This document shows, piece by piece, positions 27,917-34,902 of a DNA stretch of 64,000 bases. Position numbers and translations under genes: made by a program. Each line of letters begins with the position of its first letter. Position 1 is the stretch's first letter. Source of the DNA: Rhizobium hidalgonense (GTDB taxonomy: Bacteria; Pseudomonadota; Alphaproteobacteria; Rhizobiales; Rhizobiaceae). The notes beneath the pieces were generated by a model that had not been told where the DNA came from, made no database searches, and was given only the letters and a program-made list of their open reading frames with translations. The stretch lies in assembly GCF_002914525.1 (NCBI RefSeq), contig NZ_LODW01000070.1, positions 124,001 through 188,000 of the forward strand, written 5' to 3'.

Positions 27917-29434
27917 ATGAGCACATTCGAATTCCTATGGCAGGGTATCCTGGTTGCGATGCAGCCGATGAACCTGATTTATGCGCTAGTTGGCGTGACA
28001 CTCGGCACCGCCGTCGGCGTCCTTCCCGGCATCGGCCCGGCACTCACCGTGGCGCTGCTGTTGCCCGTCACCTACAAACTCGATCCCGGCGGCTCGCTGA
28101 TCATGTTCGCCGGCATCTATTACGGCGGCATGTATGGCGGTTCGACAACCTCGATCCTGCTCAATACACCGGGTGAAAGCGCCTCGATCGTCACTGCGCT
28201 CGAGGGCAACAAGATGGCGCGCGCCGGGCGTGGCGGGCCGGCGCTGGCGACCGCGGCGATCGGCTCCTTCGTCGCCGGCCTGATCGCCACGCTCGGGCTC
28301 GCCTTCATCGCTCCCTATATCGTCAAGCTGGCGCTGGTCTTCGGGCCGCGCGAATATTTCGCGCTGATGGTGCTTGCCTTCGTCACCGTCTCGTCGGCCT
28401 TCGGCGATTCGGCATTGAGAGGGTTGACGTCGCTGTTCATCGGTTTCGCGCTCGCCATGGTCGGCATCGACCAGCAGACGGGGCAGGCGCGACTGTCCTT
28501 CGGCATCCCCGACCTGCTCGACGGTGTCGAGGTGACGACGCTTGCGGTGGCGATGTTTGCGATCGGCGAGACGCTTTATATTGCCGCGCAGGGCAACCGG
28601 ATCGCGGAGAAGGTCGAGGCGGTCAAGGGTTCGCTCTGGATGACGGCGCAGGACTGGTCACGTTCGTGGAAGCCATGGCTGCGCGGCACGCTGATCGGTT
28701 TCCCGATCGGCGCCATGCCGGCAGGCGGCGCCGAGATCGGCACGTTCCTCTCCTATGCCACCGAAAAGCGGCTGGCCAAGAACCCGGAGGAGTTCGGCCA
28801 CGGCGCGATCGAAGGCGTGGCCGGTCCTGAGGCGGCCAATAACGCGTCGGCCGCCGGCACGCTGGTGCCGCTTCTGACACTCGGCCTGCCGACGACGGCA
28901 ACCGCGGCCATCATGCTTGCCGGCTTCCAGCAATATGGCTTGCAGCCGGGGCCGCTGCTGTTTGCCACCAATCCGCAGCTCGTCTGGGGTCTGATCGCCA
29001 GCCTGCTCATCGCCAATGCAATGCTGCTGGTCTTGAACCTGCCGATGATCGGGCTCTGGGTAAAACTGCTGACGATCCCGAAGCCGTGGCTTTATGCGGG
29101 CATCCTGCTGTTTGCGACGCTTGGAACGATCGGTGCCAATCCATCCGTGTTCGAACTCGGCATGCTGCTCGCCTTCGGCCTGCTCGGCTATCTGATGCGG
29201 CTCTTCGGTTATCCGATCGCGCCTGCGGTCGTCGGCCTGATCCTTGGGCCGCTTGCCGAGCAGCAGCTCCGCCGGGCGCTGGCGATCAGCCAGGGCGATG
29301 TCACGACGCTGGTGATGTCGCCGATCGCGGCGGGCCTGCTCATCGTGGCGGCGGCTGCCTTTCTCATCCCGCTGATCCTGCGGATTCGCGGCAGGGGCCA
29401 AGTGCTGTCGCAGCTGGCTGCAAACGAAGACTAG
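27917..29434 (+). CDS. tctA: Tripartite tricarboxylate transporter large membrane subunit TctA
   Basis: The 505-residue ion-coupled permease. The start at MSTFEFLWQGILVAM was preferred over an ATG ten codons upstream because family members begin close to this helix. About twelve hydrophobic helices are present. Signature loops are GVLPGIGPALTVALLLP, FAGIYYGGMYGGSTTSILLN with TPGE, and the symmetric second set AMPAGGAEIGTFLSYATE and GVAGPEAANNASAAGTLVPL with LTLGLP. These twin glycine/asparagine-rich loops are typical of TctA. It closes the tctCBA operon and is followed by a hairpin terminator. Confidence 0.94.
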   Translation: MSTFEFLWQGILVAMQPMNLIYALVGVTLGTAVGVLPGIGPALTVALLLPVTYKLDPGGSLIMFAGIYYGGMYGGSTTSILLNTPGESASIVTALEGNKMARAGRGGPALATAAIGSFVAGLIATLGLAFIAPYIVKLALVFGPREYFALMVLAFVTVSSAFGDSALRGLTSLFIGFALAMVGIDQQTGQARLSFGIPDLLDGVEVTTLAVAMFAIGETLYIAAQGNRIAEKVEAVKGSLWMTAQDWSRSWKPWLRGTLIGFPIGAMPAGGAEIGTFLSYATEKRLAKNPEEFGHGAIEGVAGPEAANNASAAGTLVPLLTLGLPTTATAAIMLAGFQQYGLQPGPLLFATNPQLVWGLIASLLIANAMLLVLNLPMIGLWVKLLTIPKPWLYAGILLFATLGTIGANPSVFELGMLLAFGLLGYLMRLFGYPIAPAVVGLILGPLAEQQLRRALAISQGDVTTLVMSPIAAGLLIVAAAAFLIPLILRIRGRGQVLSQLAANED

Positions 29435-29468
29435 AACCAAGAAAAAGACCACGACATACCCCTCCCTC

Positions 29469-29499
29469 GAGGCCGGCCATGGAGACATGCGTCGGCCTC
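29469..29499 (+). terminator. Probable terminator of tctCBA
   Basis: GAGGCCG and CGGCCTC arms separated by 17 bases, then CTGTTTCT. It lies 35 bases after the tctA stop. The stem is sound but the loop is long and the T-run short. Confidence 0.55.
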
Positions 29500-29595
29500 C
29501 TGTTTCTGCATAGCTGAGGTGATTTTCTGAGCATTGTGGAGATATCCGCGCGATACCATCTACAAGCAGTCAATCAAAAAAAGAGGAAATGGACA

Positions 29596-29766
29596 ATGTC
29601 CGCCATCCGCAATTCAGTCCGCACGGGTTTCTTTGGTCGCGCATTTGCCGTGCTTGGGGCCGCAAATGCTGTCAGCGCCGCCGTTGAAGCCGGCCGCCGG
29701 CCACGCGCCGCCGACCTGAGGGAACTCGGCATCGAGCCCAGCTCCTTCGGCCAGTTCTCCCGCTAA
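29596..29766 (+). CDS. Small DUF1127-like protein
   Basis: A 56-residue basic protein, MSAIRNSVRTGFFGRAFAVL at the start and a C-terminal AADLRELGIEPSSFGQ. The final D-L-R-E-L-G-I-x-x-x-x-F pattern resembles the DUF1127 tail found in many small alphaproteobacterial proteins, some of which bind RNA or affect phosphate and carbon metabolism. The ATG was chosen because AAGAGGA lies about nine bases upstream and the gene ends at a clear terminator. A longer frame starting 20 codons upstream lacks a ribosome site. The function is unknown. Confidence 0.65.
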   Translation: MSAIRNSVRTGFFGRAFAVLGAANAVSAAVEAGRRPRAADLRELGIEPSSFGQFSR

Positions 29767-29792
29767 AACTTCAAGCCTTGCATGAATGAATT

Positions 29793-29818
29793 AGCCCGCA
29801 ACCGGATGGTCGCGGGCT
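29793..29818 (+). terminator. Terminator of the DUF1127-like gene
   Basis: AGCCCGC and GCGGGCT arms with a 12-base loop followed by TTATTTTT, 26 bases after the stop codon. Confidence 0.75.
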
Positions 29819-29854
29819 TTATTTTTGGCTGAAGCGGCGCCGCAGCCTGTGACA

Positions 29855-30946
29855 TCAGGCGTGAAGCTCTTCCTGCCCGGAGCCGTGATCTTCTACCCGC
29901 TCGCGCTTGTTGTGGCGAATGGACGACCAGAGCGACAGACCGATCAGCGTCGCCCCGCCGAGCCCGGTGATGACTTCGGGGATGTGCACAAGGGTCTGGG
30001 CATACATGATCACCGATAGGATCAGGATGGCGTAGAAGGCGCCGTGCTCGAGATAGCGGTATTCGGCAAGCGTCCCCTTCTCCACCAGCATGATCGTCAT
30101 CGAGCGCACATACATGGCGCCGATACCGAGGCCGATGGCGATGACGAAGAGGTTCTGCGTCAGCGCAAAGGCGCCGATGACGCCGTCGAAGGAGAAGCTG
30201 GCGTCCAGCACCTCGAGATAGATGAAGGCGCCGAGGCCGCCCTTGGCGGCAGCGCTCATCGTCTGTTGCGAGGCATCGAGCAACTCACCAACCACTTCGA
30301 CCGCGAGGAAGGTGAGCAGCCCGTAGATGGCGCAATGGACGAAGACGCTGGCCTCGTCGCCACCGATCAGCCAGGAGAAAGCCAGCATCAGCGCCAGAAC
30401 GAAAGCGATCTCGATGCCCCTGATGGTGGCCGAGCGCGCCATCACCTTTTCCAGGCCGCGGAGCCAATGGATTTTCTTCTCATTGTCGAAGAAATAGCTG
30501 AGGCCGACCATCATCAGGAAGGTGCCGCCGAAGGCTGCGATCGGCAGATGCGCGTCATTCATGATGCGGGCATATTCTTCCGGCTCACGGGCGGCAAGGA
30601 CAAGCGCATCCCAGGGGCCGATCCGCGCCGCGATCGCAACGATCGCCAGCGGGAAGACAATGCGCATGCCGAAGACGGCGATAATGATGCCCCAGGTGAG
30701 GAAGCGCTTTTGCCAGACCGGCGTCATCTCCTTCAATTTGTTGGCGTTGACGATGGCATTGTCGAAGGAGAGCGAAATCTCCAGCACCGCGAGCACCGTG
30801 CAGATGAAGAAGACGGTCGCCATGCCGCCGATCGTGCCTGTGGTCTGCCAGCCGAGCACGGCGCCGAGAACGAGGCCGAGGGCAGTGACGATGAAGGCCC
30901 AGCGGAAATAGCTGAGTGAGGAGTGGTGGGTCGCGGGCTGGTTCAT
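29855..30946 (-). CDS. DUF475 / TerC-like integral membrane protein
   Basis: A 363-residue polytopic protein with about nine hydrophobic helices. Two symmetric acidic helices carry LEISLSFDNAIVNANKL (near 50) and LEVLDASFSFDGVIGAFALT (near 250), the S-F-D-N/S-F-D-G pair typical of TerC and DUF475 proteins. Relatives handle metal efflux (manganese, calcium) or tellurite tolerance; the ion here is unknown. The start MNQPATHHSS follows GCGAGG; an upstream in-frame ATG has poor context. The leader is long and structured and ends in a terminator-like hairpin, so transcription attenuation is likely (see the structured RNA entry). The C-terminus is polar and cytoplasmic. Confidence 0.85.
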   Translation of the reverse strand: MNQPATHHSSLSYFRWAFIVTALGLVLGAVLGWQTTGTIGGMATVFFICTVLAVLEISLSFDNAIVNANKLKEMTPVWQKRFLTWGIIIAVFGMRIVFPLAIVAIAARIGPWDALVLAAREPEEYARIMNDAHLPIAAFGGTFLMMVGLSYFFDNEKKIHWLRGLEKVMARSATIRGIEIAFVLALMLAFSWLIGGDEASVFVHCAIYGLLTFLAVEVVGELLDASQQTMSAAAKGGLGAFIYLEVLDASFSFDGVIGAFALTQNLFVIAIGLGIGAMYVRSMTIMLVEKGTLAEYRYLEHGAFYAILILSVIMYAQTLVHIPEVITGLGGATLIGLSLWSSIRHNKRERVEDHGSGQEELHA

Positions 30947-31048
30947 GGCCGCACCTCGCGCCCGCAAATCATGGTGGAGAGGGAGAGGGGGAAACGCGGC
31001 ATGCCACAACGGGCATGCGGATCAGGCATGTTGAGCTTGTTCATCGAT

Positions 31049-31165
31049 GAAAAATCCGCCGGCTAAGCTGCAGGCGGTACCGACATCACGAGAGCGCCGT
31101 AAAAACTCTCGCCAGAGGGGCCCGGCACCAAATTACCCGTAGCCGATGTCTGGAAGGCTGCGGGA
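31049..31165 (-). promoter_or_regulatory. Structured leader RNA with intrinsic terminator upstream of the DUF475 gene
   Basis: On the minus strand a promoter-like pair (TTGACT at 31200-31195, AACTAA at 31177-31172, 17-base spacer) would start a transcript near 31165. It then folds with GACATC/GATGTC arms (31150-31145 with 31087-31082) that enclose a CGAGAG/CTCTCG hairpin. The transcript reaches CCGCC-12-GGCGG followed by ATTTTT (31077-31050). The DUF475 start codon is about 100 bases further on. This is the layout of an attenuating riboswitch or of a free small RNA. I could not match it to yybP-ykoY (no GGGGAGU block) or to the fluoride class. The ligand and class are unknown. Confidence 0.5.
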
Positions 31166-31234
31166 CAGGCCTTAGTTAATAAACTTCCCCAGCCAGTCAA
31201 GGCCGGCGGCCGCGCTGAGATGAAGTGTTTTTTT

Positions 31235-31259
31235 GGAACCATCCCGGCGCCTGCTCGTT
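31235..31259 (+). promoter_or_regulatory. EcfG (RpoE2-type) general stress promoter
   Basis: GGAAC, 16 bases, CGTT: an exact fit to the alphaproteobacterial EcfG consensus. It starts a transcript about 25 bases before the AAGGAGG ribosome site of the small gene that follows. Confidence 0.8.
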
Positions 31260-31293
31260 AGACCCTGGTTGAGCTTAAAAAAGGAGGCCGATG

Positions 31294-31518
31294 ATGCACA
31301 CTTCGACCCATGTTCCCGACAAACGCACCGAGGCGTCCGACCGCATGAAGCGGGCGAAGCCGAACCGCATGCAGAGGGCGCAGGTGCTGCCGCCGCATCA
31401 TGTCGACCTGACGCTGACACCGGGCGTCTATCACGACATTCACGTGCCGGCCCATGTTACCGGTGCCGATCTTTCCAAGGGCGGTCCCGACATCAAAGGC
31501 CGAGACGCCAAGAAATAA
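31294..31518 (+). CDS. Small basic protein under EcfG control
   Basis: A 74-residue protein, MHTSTHVPDKRTEASDRMKR, rich in Lys, Arg and His, ending SKGGPDIKGRDAKK. There are two adjacent ATGs; the second is six bases from AAGGAGG and is preferred. No membrane helix, Cys or known domain is visible. The exact EcfG promoter upstream and the terminator at 31784 make it part of a short stress operon with the next small gene. Similar uncharacterised basic proteins are common in the rhizobial general stress response. The function is unknown. Confidence 0.7.
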   Translation: MHTSTHVPDKRTEASDRMKRAKPNRMQRAQVLPPHHVDLTLTPGVYHDIHVPAHVTGADLSKGGPDIKGRDAKK

Positions 31519-31579
31519 CCAGAATTCCGCAAGCCTGCTTGGCGCGCTGACGGCAGAATTGAAACAGGGTAAAAACAAT

Positions 31580-31756
31580 ATGACGATCAACTTTGTGCCC
31601 CGCGAGATCTTTATCCGGCACGAAAACGAATGGCAGGCCTTACGCGAGGCGGCGGACGAGCGCATCGATATCGGCAAACGCCCGAAGCCGCTGGTCTCCA
31701 TCGGCGGCACTGCACCGACTGGGAAAAGCGATCCTCCGGCCACACGCTCGGAATGA
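31580..31756 (+). CDS. Small protein of unknown function, second gene of the stress operon
   Basis: A 58-residue protein, MTINFVPREIFIRHENEWQA, with a short amphipathic helix (HENEWQALREAADERI) and a Pro/Gly/Thr-rich tail. It begins 62 bases after the preceding small gene, with a modest AGGG site about ten bases before the ATG. A perfect hairpin terminator follows 27 bases after the stop. No family is recognised. Its reality rests on the ribosome site, the terminator and protein-like composition, so confidence is moderate. Confidence 0.5.
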   Translation: MTINFVPREIFIRHENEWQALREAADERIDIGKRPKPLVSIGGTAPTGKSDPPATRSE

Positions 31757-31783
31757 CCAGCAGACAGTCACCTCGATACGGGC

Positions 31784-31801
31784 GCCCGGCATATGCCGGG
31801 C
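31784..31801 (+). terminator. Terminator of the EcfG small-gene operon
   Basis: Perfect palindrome GCCCGGCATATGCCGGGC followed by CTCTCTTTTTCT. It sits just before the convergent end of the MgtC-like gene. Confidence 0.8.
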
Positions 31802-31811
31802 CTCTCTTTTT

Positions 31812-32324
31812 CTATTGGCTGTCATCCCGATCGGCGCGCCGTGCGGAATTGTAGCCGAACCGTTGCTCCAGCTTGCCGAAGGCGAAGAGCACGCAGATGG
31901 CGCCTAGCGTCGTCATGAAGGCGACAGGCCAGTAACCGAAACCCATTGCAAGGCCGATCGCGCCGGACAGCCACATGCCGGCCCCCGTCGTCAGCCCGTG
32001 CACCCGGCCTCTGGCAAAGACGATCATGCCGGCGGCAAGGAAGGCGACGCCGGCGGTCACGGCTTCGATGACACGCAGCGGATCGATCCGCACCTGCTCG
32101 TCATCGGCAAAACCCGGCATGTGCACTGCCTCGATCGAAATGATGGCGAAAAGGGCGGCTGCGAGACTGATCAGAATATGAGTGCGGAAGCCTGCCGGGC
32201 GGTCGCGTGCCTCACGCTCGAAGCCGATCAGCCCGCCGAAGACGATGGCGCCGAGCAGGCGGGCGAAGATGACGGGGTAGTGGATACGCGACGCCGGTAT
32301 CATGTCGGCGAGGATCAGATCCAT
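31812..32324 (-). CDS. MgtC/SapB-family membrane protein
   Basis: A 170-residue membrane protein with about five hydrophobic helices. It has the family marks GGLIGFEREARDRPAGFRTH (about 31-50) and DPLRVIEAVTAGVAFLAAGM with GLTTGAGMWLSGAIGLA. It lacks the long C-terminal cytoplasmic domain of Salmonella MgtC, like the short SapB/YhiD type. MgtC relatives affect magnesium homeostasis and ATP-synthase activity in other bacteria; here the role is unknown. A TAGGA ribosome site precedes the ATG, and two copies of a ten-base direct repeat lie immediately upstream. Confidence 0.87.
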   Translation of the reverse strand: MDLILADMIPASRIHYPVIFARLLGAIVFGGLIGFEREARDRPAGFRTHILISLAAALFAIISIEAVHMPGFADDEQVRIDPLRVIEAVTAGVAFLAAGMIVFARGRVHGLTTGAGMWLSGAIGLAMGFGYWPVAFMTTLGAICVLFAFGKLEQRFGYNSARRADRDDSQ

Positions 32325-32336
32325 GGATTTTTCCTA

Positions 32337-32369
32337 TAACGTGTGAATTTTTCGCTGGCTAACGTGTGA
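32337..32369. promoter_or_regulatory. Direct repeats upstream of the MgtC-like gene
   Basis: TAACGTGTGA occurs twice, starts 23 bases apart (about two helical turns), within 13-45 bases of the MgtC-like start codon. This spacing suits a dimeric regulator. No known box is recognised. Confidence 0.35.
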
Positions 32370-32542
32370 GCGCTGGATTTGTTCGGCTTTTTTCCCTGAT
32401 GCGCATGGATTCGCCGATGCGCTTCTGCTGCTCGCAGGTCTTTCGAGACAAAGATCGGTGAACCCGGCATTGTCCTGCCGCCGCGCCAACCTTTCAGAAA
32501 GGATTGGGCGGCGATAATTGCGGCCTCACGGGAATCGGACAG

Positions 32543-33265
32543 ATGGCCAAGACAGCGACACGCGGCCGCCGCAAGGCGCCGGCGAGAGGAAAGAGCAAAA
32601 CGCGCAGCAGCGGTGGCGGATTGCTGCCCTGGGCAGTAATCGGCATCGCCGCGATCGGCGGTATCGTCGCGCACGACCACTGGAAGAGTATCCAGCCGAT
32701 GCTTGCTCGGCAATCGGCGCCGATCGCGCGGGAAGCGGCGGAGCCGAAACCTCTAGCCAGGAAAGACGTGCCGCCAAAGCAGGTGGCGCTTGCCACACCC
32801 ACGCCGAAAGCAGCACCGCCGGTAAATCAATCGCAACTGCTGCCGCCGGCGACGATCCCGACGCCGGCGATCCAGCCGGTCAAAGCCGTGCCGGCCCAGA
32901 CCTCTTCCGCGGCGGAAACGGGGACGGCCGCCTTCGGCTATTGCGGCCAGGGCGCACATATCAACTGTGTCGGGGATGGCGGTGTCTTCTGGTACAAGGG
33001 CGAGAAGATCGTGATCGCCGATATGGCAAGCCCTGTCGTCGACCAGGCACGTTGTGACGGCGAACGCCGGGTGGCCTTTGCCGCCAAGTCCCGGCTGCTG
33101 GGGCTTCTGAACGCCGGCCCCTTCACCATGAATGCCGCGGGCAAGACGGAGCCTTCGGGCGCGCCGCGAGTCGTCTCGCGCGACGGGCGCTCTTTCGGCG
33201 CGCAGTTGATCAATGAGGGGCTGGCGCGCAAGCCGGGGGCCGCCGGCGGCGCATGGTGCGCCTGA
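32543..33265 (+). CDS. Membrane-anchored staphylococcal-nuclease-like protein, catalytically degenerate
   Basis: A 240-residue protein. It has a basic N-terminus (MAKTATRGRRKAPARGKSK), one helix (about 28-46), a Pro/Ala-rich periplasmic linker (50-130), then an SNase-like domain. In the domain, EKIVIADMASPV aligns with the nuclease F-R-L-L-L-V-D-T-P-E strand, but the catalytic Glu is Ser and the first Arg is Lys. RDGRSFGAQLINEGLAR keeps the later Arg. Four cysteines (GYCGQ, INCVG, ARCDG, AWCA) may form disulfides. It is probably not an active nuclease and may be a binding or structural domain. The start has only a weak ribosome site; an ATG 13 codons upstream is possible. Confidence 0.65.
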   Translation: MAKTATRGRRKAPARGKSKTRSSGGGLLPWAVIGIAAIGGIVAHDHWKSIQPMLARQSAPIAREAAEPKPLARKDVPPKQVALATPTPKAAPPVNQSQLLPPATIPTPAIQPVKAVPAQTSSAAETGTAAFGYCGQGAHINCVGDGGVFWYKGEKIVIADMASPVVDQARCDGERRVAFAAKSRLLGLLNAGPFTMNAAGKTEPSGAPRVVSRDGRSFGAQLINEGLARKPGAAGGAWCA

Positions 33266-33271
33266 TAGGGA

Positions 33272-33763
33272 CTATTTGCCCTTTTTCACCAGCTTGCCGC
33301 CGGTGCGGAAGCTGCCGGTGAACGAGGAATCCTTGCTTTCGGCCGTGCATTCGATGGCGATCGGCTTGCCGGCATAGGGATTGCCGAAAGTGCAGAAGCC
33401 GGCGACTTTGACCTCCCCGGTCATCTTGTTGCCGACACCCGTGGTGACGAGGGTAAGCGGCAGACGCGCATTGCCGTTGGAGGCAGGCTTGATGCCGCTG
33501 CCGTCGCCTTGGAAGCCGAGCGCCTTACCATCCGAGGTGAAGATGAACGTCACCGTGCCGTTGGCCAGAGTGACACTGGCAAGCTCGTTCTTGCAGCCCT
33601 TGGTGGCGTCGAACTTGGCGACAACAAGCTTGGCGCATTTGCCGGAAAGCGTAATGACGCCGGGCGCGCCCGGAAATGTCTCAGGCGGGGAGGCCGGTGC
33701 AGCGGAGGCCGGCAGGGCAAGGGCGGCGGAAAAAAGGGCGGCTGCCGGTGCGAAAAGTCTCAT
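33272..33763 (-). CDS. Secreted protein of unknown function
   Basis: A 163-residue protein with a clear signal peptide (MRLFAPAAALFSAALALPAS, cleavage after ASAA). The mature part is a compact beta-rich domain with four cysteines (GKCAK, KGCKN, GFCTF, IECTA), probably two disulfides, and a basic tail. No recognised family or catalytic motif. It converges with the nuclease-like gene, with only 6 bases between stops. The start was chosen for the signal peptide; the frame extends 22 codons upstream without one. Location is probably periplasmic. Confidence 0.7.
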   Translation of the reverse strand: MRLFAPAAALFSAALALPASAAPASPPETFPGAPGVITLSGKCAKLVVAKFDATKGCKNELASVTLANGTVTFIFTSDGKALGFQGDGSGIKPASNGNARLPLTLVTTGVGNKMTGEVKVAGFCTFGNPYAGKPIAIECTAESKDSSFTGSFRTGGKLVKKGK

Positions 33764-33881
33764 TGTCTGTCTAACCCCATCTGTCTGCGACGGCGAATCG
33801 GCCATGCGTTTATAGCCACCCTTTGGCACTGTTCTGTGACTAATTTTGGTCTACTCCGTCGTCACACGGACGTTGAGGAGG

Positions 33882-34076
33882 CTAGGAACTTTTGAAGTCG
33901 TCCCAGAGGATCGCTGATCCAGCCGCGAATAACGTGATCGGAAGCAGCCAGATCTTTATGCTGACGGGTTCGACAGCATGAAACAGCATATAGCCGAAAC
34001 CGAGCAGGCCAACCCCTGCCAGCACGAGGCCAAGGATGATGGATATTGCCTTACGTGTCCCAGTCCTTTGCGCCAT
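33882..34076 (-). CDS. Small two-helix membrane protein
   Basis: A 64-residue protein, MAQRTGTRKAISIILGLVLA, with two hydrophobic helices (about 9-28 and 38-56) joined by a short loop, ending DDFKSS. A GGGGGGAGGC ribosome site lies directly before this ATG, so earlier in-frame ATGs were not used. No family recognised. It lies upstream of tRNA-Val with no clear operon partner. Confidence 0.6.
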   Translation of the reverse strand: MAQRTGTRKAISIILGLVLAGVGLLGFGYMLFHAVEPVSIKIWLLPITLFAAGSAILWDDFKSS

Positions 34077-34194
34077 GCCTCCCCCCATTTTCCATGTGCA
34101 CGGGTCATCCCGCGACCAATTGAAAACCCGCGTGCTCAGATTAGGCCGGAAGTCCCCGGGCCGGGGATCTGTCAACAATGTCAGGGAGATCGGA

Positions 34195-34269
<75 letters not shown>

Positions 34270-34284
34270 ATCCGATGGCGGCGC

Positions 34285-34313
34285 ATAGATCACAAAACCT
34301 TCGGAGCCGTCAA
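34285..34313 (-). promoter_or_regulatory. Promoter of tRNA-Val
   Basis: TTGACG and ATCTAT with a 17-base spacer on the minus strand, ending 15 bases before the mature tRNA 5' end. A larger ATCACAAAAC/GTTTTGTGAT inverted repeat (34289-34336) overlaps it and may end the cpdR transcript. Confidence 0.6.
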
Positions 34314-34353
34314 TAGGCTTTTTTCAGTTTTGTGATACGCCGCCCGGCAAGCC

Positions 34354-34716
34354 TTACGCGGCAAGCATTTTGTTGACCTCGTCGACGAGATCACGCAGGT
34401 GGAAAGGCTTGGAAAGGACCTTGGCATCCTTCGGCGCCTTCGAATCAGGGTTCAGCGCCACGGCAGCAAAACCGGTGATGAACATCACCTTCAGGTCGGG
34501 GTCGAGTTCGGTGGCGCGGCGCGCCAGTTCGATGCCGTCCATCTCGGGCATGACGATATCGGTCAGCAACAGGGAAAACGGCTCCTCGCGCAGCCGGTCA
34601 TAGGCGCTGGCGCCATTGTCATAGGAAAGGACCTTGTAACCGGCCTTTTCAAGCGCTTTCACCAGGAAGCGGCGCATGTCGTTGTCGTCTTCTGCGAGAA
34701 GTATCTTCTGAGTCAT
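34354..34716 (-). CDS. cpdR: CpdR-type single-domain response regulator
   Basis: A 120-residue stand-alone receiver, MTQKILLAEDDNDMRRFLVK. It has the acidic pair near residue 10, phospho-acceptor Asp in LLLTDIVMPEMDGIELAR (about 52), Thr in MFITGFAAVAL and Lys in VLSKPFHLRDLVDEV. It matches CpdR of Caulobacter and Sinorhizobium closely in length and in the D-N-D-M-R-R-F-L and T-G-F-A-A-V-A-L blocks. In those bacteria unphosphorylated CpdR recruits ClpXP for cell-cycle proteolysis. The protein ends MLAA, a tail reminiscent of ClpXP substrates. The true start is the ATG, one codon inside a TTG-initiated frame. It stands alone. Confidence 0.88.
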   Translation of the reverse strand: MTQKILLAEDDNDMRRFLVKALEKAGYKVLSYDNGASAYDRLREEPFSLLLTDIVMPEMDGIELARRATELDPDLKVMFITGFAAVALNPDSKAPKDAKVLSKPFHLRDLVDEVNKMLAA

Positions 34717-34902
34717 CAATCCAGACCGCTGATCAATAAGTTTTGGTGGGCTGCCCGGCGTTTACACTAGTCTTGACCCGGTAAACAACCGGTGAATTGC
34801 CTGTGCGCGGCCGCATCCCTCCTACATAGTATGGACTTGGGGCCGGGCAACTGGCAACATGCGCAAAGCAGCCAGTTCATGACATGGTAAAGAGGGCCGA
34901 AA

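Noticed and set aside
31049..31200. Known riboswitch classes (yybP-ykoY manganese, fluoride) upstream of the DUF475 gene
   Set aside because: GGGGAAGT lies in the promoter spacer rather than in a P1 loop, and the ACCGCC match is isolated; the conserved core of either class is missing.
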